Assembly: GCA_944321845.1 (NCBI GenBank)
Contig: CALUMT010000021.1
Location: forward strand, 1 to 58,359
Reading direction: 5' to 3'
Length of the DNA stretch: 58,359 nt
Source: an uncultured Butyricimonas sp.
GTDB taxonomy: Bacteria > Bacteroidota > Bacteroidia > Bacteroidales > Marinifilaceae
Part shown: positions 1 to 8,850 of the stretch, in pieces
Position numbering within the stretch: the stretch's first letter is position 1
How the letters are laid out: the number at the start of each line of letters is the position of its first letter
Position numbers and translations under genes: made by a program
Notes under the pieces: generated by a model
What the model was told of the DNA's origin: nothing
What the model saw: the letters and a program-made list of their open reading frames with translations, nothing else
Database searches by the model: none

Positions 1-158
1 TGCCCTCGACGCATTTCGTCCGGGTGCATCACAGTTTTATCCTGAACCTGTTCGAGATCACCAAGTTCGTGGGGAACACGGTCTACATCGGCAACCGGGA
101 TTACCCGGTAGGCCGTAAATACCGGGAGCAATTCCTGGCCCTGTTGAATATATTGTAA
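1..158 (+). CDS. LytTR-family response regulator, C-terminal fragment
   Basis: Only the last 51 codons are present, in the frame starting at base 3 and ending with TAA at 156-158; the gene begins outside the window. The peptide has the pattern of the end of a LytTR DNA-binding domain: FVRVHHSFILNL, then a turn and IGNRDYPVGRKYREQF. Known family role: LytTR domains bind direct repeats in promoters as the output module of LytR/AgrA response regulators, usually paired with a membrane histidine kinase of the LytS type. The receiver domain and partner kinase cannot be seen. It could instead be a stand-alone LytTR regulator. Confidence 0.75.
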   Translation, partial: PSTHFVRVHHSFILNLFEITKFVGNTVYIGNRDYPVGRKYREQFLALLNIL

Positions 159-187
159 TTTCGTGTACTAATAACTAAATTTGTAAC

Positions 188-229
188 CCCGTCTCGCGGA
201 TCATCCCTCGGCGGGTTTTCTTGTTTTTC
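188..229 (+). terminator. weak intrinsic terminator after LytTR gene
   Basis: A 6-bp stem (CCCGTC at 188-193 with GGCGGG at 210-215, one G-U pair) with a 16-nt loop is followed by a T-rich run. It sits 30 bases after the LytTR stop codon. The stem is short and the loop long, so this is tentative. Confidence 0.4.
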
Positions 230-273
230 GGGGGCTGGGGCTAAGGGGCAATTCCCGCCGCGAATCCACCGCA

Positions 274-383
274 TTTACGGTACGTTTACGGAATACAGCC
301 CATACACCTTCCTTACACAGCCGCTCCCGATTCGATCGATGGATTGGGCGTGAATTGGTCGTGAAAGGTCCGTGAAACGAAAT
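274..383. repeat. phase-locked 11-bp repeat array
   Basis: Reading from 274 in steps of 11, two units share TTTACGG (274, 285), two begin CAGCC (296, 318), and four consecutive units share a TGrAwnGGtCG-like core (340 TGGATTGGGCG, 351 TGAATTGGTCG, 362 TGAAAGGTCCG, 373 TGAAACGAAAT). All keep the same phase although the core changes. The array fills most of the gap between two convergent genes. No function is known to me. Confidence 0.7.
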
Positions 384-421
384 TATTGCCTTTTCGTTGC
401 TTCATGGCAATATTTTCGATA

Positions 422-1780
422 TTAGCGCCGCTTGGGAGTGTCATTGAGGAGTTCCTGCAGGATGTGGGTGGCTGCCGGGTCGGAGGGACGGGGCATGTCG
501 GAGCCGATGATGTTGCCTTGCGGGTCGATGAGGATGAATCGGGGTACTCCCCGTATCATGTAAAAGTCTTGGAAGGATTCATCCTTGCCCATGTATAGCT
601 GGCGGGAGAGGGTGGAGTCCTTCCGGATGGTTCTTTCCCATGCTGAGCGTTCCTTGTCGCAGGAGACGGAGACGAATTGTATGTTTTTGTCCTTGAATTG
701 TGCCGCTAATTTTTCCCAGGCGATGTTTTCGGTCCGGCAGGGGAGTCCCCAGGTGGTCCAGATGTTCAGGAAAAGGTATTGTCCCTCGAAGTCTTTCAGG
801 TGGTAGGCTCGGCCGTTTTTATCCGTGAAGGTGAAGTCGCAGGAGGGTTGTCCATCAGCGATGCGCAGGGAGCGGTGGTAACAATCGAAGAAACGGGAAC
901 GATAGGCGGTGTCCCGCACGTGGGTGTTGAATATTTCCACGATTTCCCCCGTGTGTTCGTCAATGCCGACTCCCATGAGGTAGTTGTAGGTGAACCGGTT
1001 GATGAGGAATTCCTTCAGTGTCGGGTTGTGCATGTTCTCCAGCACGTAGGACATTTGCGCTTTCAATTGCTTGTAGGCGTTGTATTCCTTTTGGTTGTAG
1101 GTGCTGACGAGGTAGACAAGGGAGGCGATGCCTGTCTTGTATTCTTCCAGTTCCATCAGGCTTTCGTCCTCGATGATGAGGCTTTTGACACGATTGAGGT
1201 AGATGGAGTCCGGGGTATATTCCTTGTTGCCGGTGCTCCAGGCATGATAGAGAGGATAATTTTCCAGGGCGGAATAGGTGGAGAAGCGGATGCGTTTTTT
1301 CTCGATTTCCGTGAACGGGGCATCGAATTGCAGGGAATCCACCAGGTGGGATTTGTGGGCGATGTGCTCGTCGAGTTGTTGTAGAAAGGCCTGTTCGTCG
1401 AGCTCGTAATTGAGCTGGGGACGGTTAAGCATTTCCTGTTGGAGGTAGGAGTTCTTGGCGGCTCCTTTGCCCTCGAAACGGGCATTCCCGCAGGCATGAT
1501 CGCCGTAGATGTATATCGTGAAGGATTTGCCCGGTTCGATGTACAGGGGAATCCGTTCTTTGCCGAGTTTGAGGCTGGCGTAGCCTTGTTGTTCCTGTTC
1601 GAGGGAGAGAAGCCCTTTGCCCGAGGCGTCAACTTCCAGGGGATAGGTGGTCTGCCCGATGTGTAATTCCGGATTTGGTGCCGTGGAACCAATCAGGTTG
1701 AGGGTGATTTCGGTCTTACGGTTACCCGTGCAGGACAATAATACGCTTATTAATAAGATAAATATGGTTAATTTGCTCAT
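422..1780 (-). CDS. thioredoxin-like (TlpA/AhpC-type) lipoprotein lacking the first active-site cysteine
   Basis: This 452-residue protein starts with a short hydrophobic signal and a lipobox (VLLSC, Cys17), so it is probably a lipoprotein. Residues about 25-300 are a poorly conserved region like the N-terminal part of Bacteroidales DUF4369-type thioredoxin lipoproteins. Residues about 310-450 are a thioredoxin fold: NIWTTWGLPCR (339-349), then FVSVSCDKE and the cis-proline motif GVPRFILIDPQG. In the usual WCxPC motif the first Cys is replaced by Gly345; only Cys348 remains. Normal dithiol exchange is therefore unlikely; a monothiol, peroxidase-like or binding role is possible. It is divergent to maeB with an AT-rich gap between. 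Confidence 0.8.
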   Translation of the reverse strand: MSKLTIFILLISVLLSCTGNRKTEITLNLIGSTAPNPELHIGQTTYPLEVDASGKGLLSLEQEQQGYASLKLGKERIPLYIEPGKSFTIYIYGDHACGNARFEGKGAAKNSYLQQEMLNRPQLNYELDEQAFLQQLDEHIAHKSHLVDSLQFDAPFTEIEKKRIRFSTYSALENYPLYHAWSTGNKEYTPDSIYLNRVKSLIIEDESLMELEEYKTGIASLVYLVSTYNQKEYNAYKQLKAQMSYVLENMHNPTLKEFLINRFTYNYLMGVGIDEHTGEIVEIFNTHVRDTAYRSRFFDCYHRSLRIADGQPSCDFTFTDKNGRAYHLKDFEGQYLFLNIWTTWGLPCRTENIAWEKLAAQFKDKNIQFVSVSCDKERSAWERTIRKDSTLSRQLYMGKDESFQDFYMIRGVPRFILIDPQGNIIGSDMPRPSDPAATHILQELLNDTPKRR

Positions 1781-1943
1781 GAATTGCTTTTCGTTTTTTA
1801 TGAATTGTAAAATTATGGATAACTTCTTTTAACGTGAATTAAAGACTATGTTTTTAACTTTTAATTAACATTTGATGGGTTGTATATCGGGGTATGCAGG
1901 GATAATTTTACATTGTGTAAAAGAACATAAGAATTTAGAGGAT

Positions 1944-4217
1944 ATGGATAAGAAATTAGCTTTGCAGTATCACGCGATGGGACGCCCCGGTAAGATTGAG
2001 GTGGTCCCGACGAAACCCCATAGCACGCAATATGACTTGTCGTTAGCTTATTCCCCGGGTGTGGCCGAGCCTTGCCTGGAGATTCAAAAGAACGCGACGG
2101 ATGCCTATAAATACACGGCCAAGAGTAATCTGGTCGCCGTGATCTCCAACGGTACGGCCGTGCTTGGTTTGGGAAATATCGGGGCTCTTGCCGGAAAGCC
2201 GGTGATGGAGGGGAAGGGGTTGTTGTTTAAGATTTTCGCGGATATAGACGTTTTCGATATAGAACTGGACACGAAAGATGTAGATAAATTTATTGAAACG
2301 GTGAAGATGATCGCTCCCACTTTCGGGGGAATTAACCTGGAGGATATCAAGGCCCCGGAATGCTTCGAGATCGAGCGGCGATTGAAGGAGGAGTTGGATA
2401 TTCCCGTGATGCACGATGACCAGCACGGTACGGCGATTATTTCCGCCGCGGGGTTGTTGAATGCCCTGGAGCTGAACGGGAAGTCGATTGACAAGATTAA
2501 GGTGGTGGTGAACGGGGCCGGGGCGGCTGCCATTTCCTGTGCCCGCCTGTACAAGGCCCTGGGTGTTCGTCCGGAGAATATGATCATGTGCGACAGTAAA
2601 GGGGTGATCTATGTCGGTCGGGAGAATTTGAACGAGGAGAAGAAGGAATTCGCCGTGGATACTCCTGCCCGTACGCTGGAAGAGGCGTTGCGGGGGGCGG
2701 ATATGTTCCTCGGGTTGTCGGTGGCGGATATCCTGACGGAAGAGATGATTCAGAGTATGGCGAAGGATCCGGTGGTTTTCGCGTTGGCAAACCCGAATCC
2801 GGAGATTTCTTATGAAAAGGCCATGCACAGTCGCCCGGATATTATTTTTGCCACGGGACGTTCCGATTACCCGAACCAGATTAACAATGTGCTGGGATTC
2901 CCTTATATTTTCCGCGGAGCCTTGGATGTACAGGCAACCACGATCAACGAGGAGATGAAATTGGCCGCAACGTACGCACTGGCAGCCTTGACGAAAGAGC
3001 CTGTGCCGGAGAAGGTGAAGATGGCTTATAATCAACCCGCGCTTGCGTTCGGTAGGGATTATATTATTCCCAAGGCGTTGGATGGACGTTTGATTAATCA
3101 TATTGCACCGGCCGTGGCGAAAGCGGCTATCGAATCGGGAGTGGCCCGTGCCGTCATCACGGACTGGGATGCTTACCGGGAGCAGCTGGATAAGCGGATC
3201 GGTCAGGACGAGCGGCTGATGCGCCGTATGACCCGTAAGGCGAAGACGAACCCGAAACGAATCGTGTTTGCCGAGAACGAGGATATGAAGGTGTATATGG
3301 CTATACAGGAGATTTTGTCGGAGAAGATTGCCGAGCCGATTCTCGTGGGGAACACGGAGCGGGTGCATGAATTGATGAAGCAGTACAAGCTGGATATTCC
3401 CGGGTTGTGTATCTTTGACCCGGAGAAGGAGCCCGAGAAGATGAAGGAGTATACCCGGAGATATTACGAGAAACGTCAGCGTAAAGGGGTGACCCTGGAT
3501 CAGGTGGACGAGTTGATGAGGAAACCGGATGTCATCGGGTTGATGATGCTGGAATGCGGGGATTGTGACGGTTTTATTTCCGGTATCCATTCCGATTACC
3601 GGAGAGTGCTTAATGCGGCTAAGGATATCATTGGTTTGCGGGCCTGCTGCAAGTATGCTGCCGGTATGCATATCGTGACCAACAAGAAGGGGACTTATTT
3701 CTTGGCGGATACCACGGTGAATTCACACCCGTCGGCCGAGACGCTGGAGTGTGTCGCCGCGTTGACTTACGAGGCGGTGAAGCAGTTTAACGTGGAGCCG
3801 GTGATGGCGCTTACTTCCTATTCCAATTTCGGGGAATACCGGCTGGGAAGTCCGGCGCAGATTCAGGAGGCACTGGAGAACCTGCACCGCAAGTACCCGG
3901 AGATCACGGTTGACGGGGAAATGTCGGCTTCTGTGGCCTTCAACCGGGAGTTGAGACAGAAGCACTATCCTTTCTCACCCCTGGCAGATAAGGACGTGAA
4001 CACGATTATCTTCCCGAACCTGAGTTCCGGGCATATTGCTCTCGGGGTATTGCAGGAGTTGGGTAACAACGAGATTATCGGGCCGATTCTGCTCGGTTTG
4101 CAGAAGCCCGTGCATATTTTACAATTGGGATGTAACGTGCGGGATATTGTTTACATGGCGACGATTGCCGTGACGGATGCCCAGAAAGAGACTCCGGTAG
4201 ATATGTGCCGGATCTAA
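1944..4217 (+). CDS. maeB: NADP-dependent malic enzyme with C-terminal phosphotransacetylase-like domain
   Basis: It oxidatively decarboxylates malate to pyruvate with reduction of NADP in the cytosol, supplying pyruvate and NADPH. The 757-residue product has the malic-enzyme N-terminal domain (SLAYSPGVAEPC near residue 40, FADIDVFDIE, EDIKAPECFEIE, HDDQHGTA), a Rossmann domain (VVVNGAGAAAISCA near residue 190) and, from about residue 430, a phosphate acetyl/butyryl-transferase-like domain. This matches the MaeB two-domain architecture; in that family the C-terminal domain is regulatory (acetyl-CoA sensing). I start at 1944 (MDKKLALQYHAMGRPGK), where family similarity begins; an in-frame ATG at 1872 would add 24 atypical residues. 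Confidence 0.95.
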   Translation: MDKKLALQYHAMGRPGKIEVVPTKPHSTQYDLSLAYSPGVAEPCLEIQKNATDAYKYTAKSNLVAVISNGTAVLGLGNIGALAGKPVMEGKGLLFKIFADIDVFDIELDTKDVDKFIETVKMIAPTFGGINLEDIKAPECFEIERRLKEELDIPVMHDDQHGTAIISAAGLLNALELNGKSIDKIKVVVNGAGAAAISCARLYKALGVRPENMIMCDSKGVIYVGRENLNEEKKEFAVDTPARTLEEALRGADMFLGLSVADILTEEMIQSMAKDPVVFALANPNPEISYEKAMHSRPDIIFATGRSDYPNQINNVLGFPYIFRGALDVQATTINEEMKLAATYALAALTKEPVPEKVKMAYNQPALAFGRDYIIPKALDGRLINHIAPAVAKAAIESGVARAVITDWDAYREQLDKRIGQDERLMRRMTRKAKTNPKRIVFAENEDMKVYMAIQEILSEKIAEPILVGNTERVHELMKQYKLDIPGLCIFDPEKEPEKMKEYTRRYYEKRQRKGVTLDQVDELMRKPDVIGLMMLECGDCDGFISGIHSDYRRVLNAAKDIIGLRACCKYAAGMHIVTNKKGTYFLADTTVNSHPSAETLECVAALTYEAVKQFNVEPVMALTSYSNFGEYRLGSPAQIQEALENLHRKYPEITVDGEMSASVAFNRELRQKHYPFSPLADKDVNTIIFPNLSSGHIALGVLQELGNNEIIGPILLGLQKPVHILQLGCNVRDIVYMATIAVTDAQKETPVDMCRI

Positions 4218-4246
4218 GAATATCCCGAATTTGTAGGGAATAGAAA

Positions 4247-4293
4247 AAGTAAGGTTTATCATGGTTTTGCCTGGTAAACCTTACTTGTTTTTT
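4247..4293. terminator. bidirectional terminator between maeB and rpiB
   Basis: A perfect 12-bp stem (4247-4258 with 4275-4286) is followed by a T run on the plus strand and preceded by an A run that becomes a T run on the minus strand. It serves the two convergent genes. Confidence 0.9.
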
Positions 4294-4294
4294 A

Positions 4295-4735
4295 TCATTT
4301 GGTGCCGTTTACCGGGATTTTGTTTACCCGACGTTGGTGGCGTCCTCCCTCGAATGCGGTGGAGAGGAAGGTGTCCACGATGTTTTGAGCCTCCTCGTAG
4401 GCGATGAAACGGGCGGATAAGCCGACCACGTTGGCATCATTATGTTGACGGGCTAAAGCGGCCAGTTCCATGTTCCAGCATAGGGCACAGCGTATTCCCT
4501 GGTGTTTGTTGGCGGTCATGGAGATTCCGTTTCCACTTCCGCAGATAACGATTCCCCGTTCATATTCCCCGTTTTCCACGGCAGTAGCCAGGGGGTGGGC
4601 CGTGTCGGGATAGTCCATGCTTTCGGCGGAATAGGCCCCGAAGTCTTTTACCTCGTGTCCTTTTCCCTGCAGGTATTTTACCAGTCTTTCCTTGTATTCG
4701 TAACCGGCGTGGTCACATGCGATTGCTATTTTCAT
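4295..4735 (-). CDS. rpiB: ribose-5-phosphate isomerase B
   Basis: It interconverts ribose 5-phosphate and ribulose 5-phosphate in the pentose phosphate pathway. The 146-residue protein shows the RpiB/LacAB signature: MKIAIACDHAGYEYK at the N-terminus, IVICGSGNGISMTANK with the catalytic cysteine, then RCALCWN and RQHNDANVVGLSARFI with the conserved histidine. Start chosen at 4735 because the family begins at MKIAIACDHAG; an upstream in-frame ATG at 4789 adds 18 residues without similarity and would overlap the preceding terminator. Confidence 0.95.
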   Translation of the reverse strand: MKIAIACDHAGYEYKERLVKYLQGKGHEVKDFGAYSAESMDYPDTAHPLATAVENGEYERGIVICGSGNGISMTANKHQGIRCALCWNMELAALARQHNDANVVGLSARFIAYEEAQNIVDTFLSTAFEGGRHQRRVNKIPVNGTK

Positions 4736-4789
4736 TTTTTCAAGATTTAAGGTTTGATCTCCTGCGCGAAGATAAGGCTTATCTAACAC

Positions 4790-4824
4790 AAAGCGGGTAT
4801 TCCTGTAAAAGAAATACCCGCTTT
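4790..4824 (-). terminator. terminator after rprY
   Basis: A perfect 12-bp stem (4790-4801 with 4813-4824) around an 11-nt loop lies 19 bases beyond the rprY stop. On the minus strand it is followed by a moderately T-rich stretch. Confidence 0.75.
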
Positions 4825-4842
4825 ATTTCGAAATCACGAATA

Positions 4843-5532
4843 TCATAGGATCAATTTGTAGCCCTTGCCGTGTACGTTGATGATTTCCACGGACGGGTCA
4901 CGCTTCAGATGTTTACGCAGTTTCGTGATGTAAACATCCATACTTCTGGCATTGAAATAATTGTCATCGGCCCAGATGTTCTTCAAGGCGTAATTTCTTT
5001 CCAATACCTTATTAACGTTCAGGCACAGCAGGCGGAGCAATTCTGATTCTTTCGTGGTCAGTTTCTGTTCTTCTTCTCCATCGAACAAGGTTTGTTTCTT
5101 GGAATTGAAGGTCAACTTACCGATTTTGAAGATTTCTTGTTCATCCTCCGGTTTCAGGCCAGTGGAACGTCTCAACACGGCTTCGATGCGAAGAAGAAGT
5201 TCTTCCATGCTGAAGGGTTTGCTCATGTAGTCGTCGGCGCCTAACTTGAAACCTTCCAACACGTCTTCCTTCATGGATTTAGCTGTCAAGAAAATGATTG
5301 GAATCTCGCTATTAACCTGTCTTACTTCCTTGGCGAGCGTGAAACCATCTTTCTTGGGCATCATCACGTCGAAAATGCAAATATCAAACGGTTGATTCAA
5401 GAAAGCCTCATAAGCAACCTCTCCATCTTCACATAAAACCGTATCCAAACCTTTAGCTCTCAAATACTCCTTCAGAAGCATTCCCAGATTGGTGTCATCC
5501 TCTGCTAGCAAAATTTTAATTTTCTCATCCAT
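4843..5532 (-). CDS. rprY: OmpR-family response regulator, RprY-like
   Basis: A 229-residue cytosolic transcription factor of a two-component system. The receiver domain carries the acidic pair EDD (11-13), the phospho-acceptor Asp55 in FDVMMPKKDG, Thr83 in FLTAKS and Lys105 in SKPF. The C-terminal winged helix (about 130-229) ends with ARSMDVYITKLRKHL and INVHGKGYKLIL, typical of OmpR/PhoB output domains. It lies 51 bases downstream of a sensor kinase in the same direction, so the two are probably co-transcribed. Overall sequence closely resembles Bacteroides RprY; the symbol rests on recognition, not an alignment. Confidence 0.9.
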   Translation of the reverse strand: MDEKIKILLAEDDTNLGMLLKEYLRAKGLDTVLCEDGEVAYEAFLNQPFDICIFDVMMPKKDGFTLAKEVRQVNSEIPIIFLTAKSMKEDVLEGFKLGADDYMSKPFSMEELLLRIEAVLRRSTGLKPEDEQEIFKIGKLTFNSKKQTLFDGEEEQKLTTKESELLRLLCLNVNKVLERNYALKNIWADDNYFNARSMDVYITKLRKHLKRDPSVEIINVHGKGYKLIL

Positions 5533-5583
5533 AGCTATGTTGTTTTTAATAATCCTTGTACAAATATATTAATTTATATGTTA

Positions 5584-7119
5584 TTAAAAAAATAAAGTTC
5601 TTTTTATCTTTTGTTTTTTTGACGTTAAGGGTAAAATAATATCAAAACAACTTCCTTTTCCCAATGAACTTTCCACTTCAACTCTTCCGCCATGCGCTTC
5701 CACGATTTTTTTCACGTAGGATAGTCCTAAGCCAAAGCCTTTTACGTCGTGCAGGTTGCCCGTGGATACGCGGTAGAATCTTTCAAAGACCAGTTTCTGA
5801 TCTTTCTTTGCAATTCCTATGCCATTATCTATCACGCTGATGATAATGTCTTTGTCCCGGTTGCGCGTGTATATGGAGATTTCGGGGGCTTTCGTGCAAT
5901 ATTTGATGGCGTTGTCCACGAGATTGGATACCACGTTCGTGATGTGTACCTCGTCGGCCAATACTTCGTCCTGTTCTGCATCCAGGTGTCCGAATACCTG
6001 GCCACCCTTGTCTTCTACCCGCAGGCTGAATTTGGGTAATAAATCCTCTATAAGTTGGTTAATATTGAGGTTTTTTAGTTTTAGTTTCATCCGGGTTTCC
6101 GTGAACAGGGCGGTTTGCAGTACCCGTTCTACCTGGAATGTTAATCTTTTACTCTCGTCCCGGATGATGGTGGCGATGCGGTCCACGGAATCCGGCGTGT
6201 TGGCTACGGCTCCGTCTTTCAGCATTTGTGAGGCGAGGGAAATCGTGGCAATCGGGGTCTTGAATTCGTGCGTCATGTTGTTGATGAAGTCATTCTTGAT
6301 AGCGGATAACTTTTTTTGCCGCACGATGACGATCAGGCAGAACACAGAGCAGACCACCAGGGCGATGATGATGAGCAAACTGGGCAGAAGCATCCAGAAT
6401 GAACCGGAAAGGTCTGAACTGGCATCCGGGAATTTCAGGTATAATACAGCGGTGTCCTCGCTTTCGCCCGGGTAGATTTTACGGTTGAAACCGATGTCAC
6501 TTGCCTCGCTGAGAAAATCTTTGGATGACAGGATGAATTTTCCCCGTTCCTTGATACCGAACTCGAACCGTGAATGAATGGCATGGTCCTTTAAGGCATT
6601 ACCAATTACCCCGTACAAATGGTCCAGGTTCACGAATCCTTCCACGGAATGGAAGCGCTCGTCGCCGATTACCAGGCGGAATTCTTTCCCGGTTTTTTCC
6701 TTCAATTCTTGTTGCAGGCGGGCGATGGAGGCATTGATATTGTTTTCCTGGCTTTTCTTGCCCACGAACTCACTTACATCCTGAATGTCTCCCTCATCAT
6801 CAATCAGGCATAGCGTGGAACCCAGCATCAGGGATGGGTCGTTCTTGGAAGCGATGATTCGCTTCGGGTCCACGTACATGGGAACGATCGTGTTGTTTTT
6901 ACGATTATCCAGCGTGCTTTGCTGTTCCAGTTTGCTGCCCGCTTTTTCCTGTTCCCGGATATAATCGGCAATTTCGTCCATGGCACGGTTTACCGAAAAC
7001 CAGAATTGCTCTTTTTTCACTTCGTCTACCGTGTGGAAATAACGGGCCTGAAGTGCGATTAATCCCAGGAGAGAAATCCCGAAGACAACACCCAATATGA
7101 TGATTTGTTGTTTTCTCAT
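5584..7119 (-). CDS. rprX: membrane sensor histidine kinase, RprX-like
   Basis: This 511-residue inner-membrane kinase is the likely partner of the response regulator directly downstream. Transmembrane segments lie at about 6-24 and 243-266 and enclose a periplasmic sensor region of roughly 215 residues. The kinase core has the H-box NMTHEFKTPI with His284, an N-box (NVVSNLVDNAIKY), a G1 box (VIDNGIGIAKKD) and a G2 box (GFGLGLSYVKKI). Architecture and flavour match Bacteroides RprX. Its start is immediately preceded by a tandem 14-bp duplication carrying two copies of a TAAATTTG -7-like element, which may set its expression. The ligand is unknown. Confidence 0.9.
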   Translation of the reverse strand: MRKQQIIILGVVFGISLLGLIALQARYFHTVDEVKKEQFWFSVNRAMDEIADYIREQEKAGSKLEQQSTLDNRKNNTIVPMYVDPKRIIASKNDPSLMLGSTLCLIDDEGDIQDVSEFVGKKSQENNINASIARLQQELKEKTGKEFRLVIGDERFHSVEGFVNLDHLYGVIGNALKDHAIHSRFEFGIKERGKFILSSKDFLSEASDIGFNRKIYPGESEDTAVLYLKFPDASSDLSGSFWMLLPSLLIIIALVVCSVFCLIVIVRQKKLSAIKNDFINNMTHEFKTPIATISLASQMLKDGAVANTPDSVDRIATIIRDESKRLTFQVERVLQTALFTETRMKLKLKNLNINQLIEDLLPKFSLRVEDKGGQVFGHLDAEQDEVLADEVHITNVVSNLVDNAIKYCTKAPEISIYTRNRDKDIIISVIDNGIGIAKKDQKLVFERFYRVSTGNLHDVKGFGLGLSYVKKIVEAHGGRVEVESSLGKGSCFDIILPLTSKKQKIKRTLFF

Positions 7120-7123
7120 ATCA

Positions 7124-7151
7124 CAAATTTAACAATTCAAATTTAACAATT
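7124..7151 (-). repeat. tandem 14-bp direct repeat at the rprX promoter
   Basis: CAAATTTAACAATT occurs twice without a break (7124-7137, 7138-7151), ending 4 bases before the rprX start codon. Read on the minus strand each copy contains TAAATTTG, a match to the Bacteroidales -7 consensus TAnnTTTG, so the core promoter element appears duplicated. No TTTG was found at the right distance for either copy. Confidence 0.7.
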
Positions 7152-7200
7152 GAGACAATTAGTAATATTTAACACACTCTAATTGCCTGTCTATAAAATC

Positions 7201-8226
7201 TTAGAAAAGTGTTGGCTCCTCATTGGGGCGCTCGTGTTCTTTTTTAAGATGTTTATAAGCAAGCTCCGTAACTTCTCTTCCTCGTGGTGTCCGTTTCAGG
7301 AAACCTTCCTTGATAAGGAATGGTTCGTAAACTTCTTCCAGGGTTCCGGGGTCTTCGCTTACGGCTGTGGCGATGGTGGTGAGTCCGACAGGTCCACCCT
7401 TGAATTTCTCGATAATGGCGAGGAGTATTTTGTTGTCCATCTCGTCTAATCCGAATTTGTCAATGTTGAGAGCCTCCAGCGCGAATGTCGTTATTTCGTG
7501 GTCGATGATGCCATTCCCTTTTACCATGGCAAAGTCTCGTACCCGGCGCAGTAGGGCGTTGGCAATACGGGGGGTCCCCCGGCTGCGGGATGCGATTTCT
7601 TTCGAGGCCTGACTGGTGATGCGGGTCCTGAGAATGGCCGCGGAACGTTCTACGATACTGGTGAGGATGTCCAGATCGTAATACTCCAGGTGACAGTTGA
7701 TGCCGAACCGGGCGCGAAGAGGCGCCGTCAACAGGCCGCTTCGTGTCGTCGCACCGATCAACGTGAACGGGTTTAGCTGTATCTGCACGGATCTGGCTGC
7801 CGGTCCCTTGTCTATCATGATATCAATCTTGAAATCCTCCATGGCGGAATACAGGTATTCCTCCACGATGGGACTCAGACGATGGATTTCGTCAATAAAG
7901 AGTACATCGTTGGTCTCCAGGTTGGTCAATAGCCCGGCCAAGTCACCCGGTTTGTCCAGCACGGGGCCGGAGGTGATTTTGATGCCCACGCCAAGTTCAT
8001 TCGCTATGATGGCGGACAAGGTGGTCTTCCCTAATCCTGGAGGTCCATGTAATAACACGTGGTCCAGCGATTCGCCTCGCATCTTGGCAGCTTGAACGAA
8101 AACTTCCAGGTTGTCCACTATTTTCTTTTGTCCCTGGAAATCGTTGAAACTTAGTGGGCGTAAAGCCTTTTCCAATTCCTTTTCACTTTCCGGGATATTC
8201 CCGCTTCTGATATCAAAACCTCCCAT
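7201..8226 (-). CDS. ruvB: Holliday junction branch-migration helicase RuvB
   Basis: RuvB is the hexameric AAA+ motor that drives branch migration of Holliday junctions together with RuvA; RuvC then resolves them. The 341-residue protein has the N-terminal segment [12 protein letters not shown], Walker [10 protein letters not shown], Walker [10 protein letters not shown], sensor motif [10 protein letters not shown] and the C-terminal winged helix with [10 protein letters not shown] and [17 protein letters not shown]. Length is normal for the family. ruvA and ruvC are not nearby. It follows tadA by about 60 bases on the same strand and may be co-transcribed with it. Confidence 0.97.
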   Translation of the reverse strand: MGGFDIRSGNIPESEKELEKALRPLSFNDFQGQKKIVDNLEVFVQAAKMRGESLDHVLLHGPPGLGKTTLSAIIANELGVGIKITSGPVLDKPGDLAGLLTNLETNDVLFIDEIHRLSPIVEEYLYSAMEDFKIDIMIDKGPAARSVQIQLNPFTLIGATTRSGLLTAPLRARFGINCHLEYYDLDILTSIVERSAAILRTRITSQASKEIASRSRGTPRIANALLRRVRDFAMVKGNGIIDHEITTFALEALNIDKFGLDEMDNKILLAIIEKFKGGPVGLTTIATAVSEDPGTLEEVYEPFLIKEGFLKRTPRGREVTELAYKHLKKEHERPNEEPTLF

Positions 8227-8286
8227 GTTGTGTGTTTTTAGCCCGTAAATATACTATATTTTAGATGGAATTTGCCGAGTGGTGGG

Positions 8287-8724
8287 CTATTTCCTCCTGT
8301 CGGCGAAAAATTGCTTGACCAATTCGCTGCATTCTTCGGCCAATATTCCCGTGGTGACTTTTGTTTTAGGGTGTAGGATGCTTGGGGTGAGCCGTCCGAA
8401 TCCTCGCTGGGGGTCAGGGGCTCCGATGACCAGTTCCCCGAGTTGGGCCCATGCCAAGGCTCCACCGCACATGGTGCAGGGTTCCAGGGTTACGTACATG
8501 GTGCATTCATTCAGGTATTTCCCGCCTAAAGTGGAGGCGGCTGATGTGATGGCCAGCATTTCCGCGTGTGCCGTGACGTCGTTCAGGCGTTCGGTTTGAT
8601 TGTGTGCCCGAGCGATAATTCTATTTCCGCATACAATGATAGCGCCCACCGGAATCTCTCCTTCTGCCGCTGCCGTACGGGCTTCATCCAAAGCCTTTCT
8701 CATGAATGTTTCATGTTTGTCCAT
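8287..8724 (-). CDS. tadA: tRNA-specific adenosine deaminase
   Basis: TadA converts adenosine 34 to inosine in the tRNA-Arg(ACG) anticodon, which is needed to read CGN codons. The 145-residue protein carries the zinc deaminase signature HAEML with the catalytic glutamate and [16 protein letters not shown] with the two zinc-ligand cysteines. The N-terminal [24 protein letters not shown] is typical. A guanine-deaminase-like CMP/dCMP deaminase paralogue is a less likely alternative. It is upstream of ruvB on the same strand and divergent from pgk. Confidence 0.92.
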   Translation of the reverse strand: MDKHETFMRKALDEARTAAAEGEIPVGAIIVCGNRIIARAHNQTERLNDVTAHAEMLAITSAASTLGGKYLNECTMYVTLEPCTMCGGALAWAQLGELVIGAPDPQRGFGRLTPSILHPKTKVTTGILAEECSELVKQFFADRRK

Positions 8725-8790
8725 AATGTCGTGTTTTTGTGTCGTAAAAATCTTGATTTTCTCGGGGAGTTACAACTTGTCGCTGTTTTT

Positions 8791-8821
8791 TTTGTTGTAA
8801 TTGTTTTTATCTCTACCTTTA
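8791..8821 (+). promoter_or_regulatory. putative promoter of pgk
   Basis: TTTG (8791-8794), a 19-bp spacer and TACCTTTA (8814-8821) match the Bacteroidales primary-sigma promoter except for the final base of the -7 box. It lies 29 bases before the pgk start. Confidence 0.5.
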
Positions 8822-8850
8822 TCTTCAAAATTAATCAATACATATTTCAT

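Noticed and set aside
779-1384. Plus-strand 201-codon open frame inside the lipoprotein gene
   Set aside because: It is a shadow of the minus-strand gene, with valine- and phenylalanine-rich low-complexity translation and no domain.
2043-3671. A 542-codon open frame antisense to maeB
   Set aside because: It lies entirely within maeB on the other strand, has no recognisable domain, and its existence follows from the codon composition of maeB.
8566-8850. N-terminal extension of pgk
   Set aside because: It runs antisense through tadA and lacks similarity; the family start is at 8851 and a promoter lies in between.
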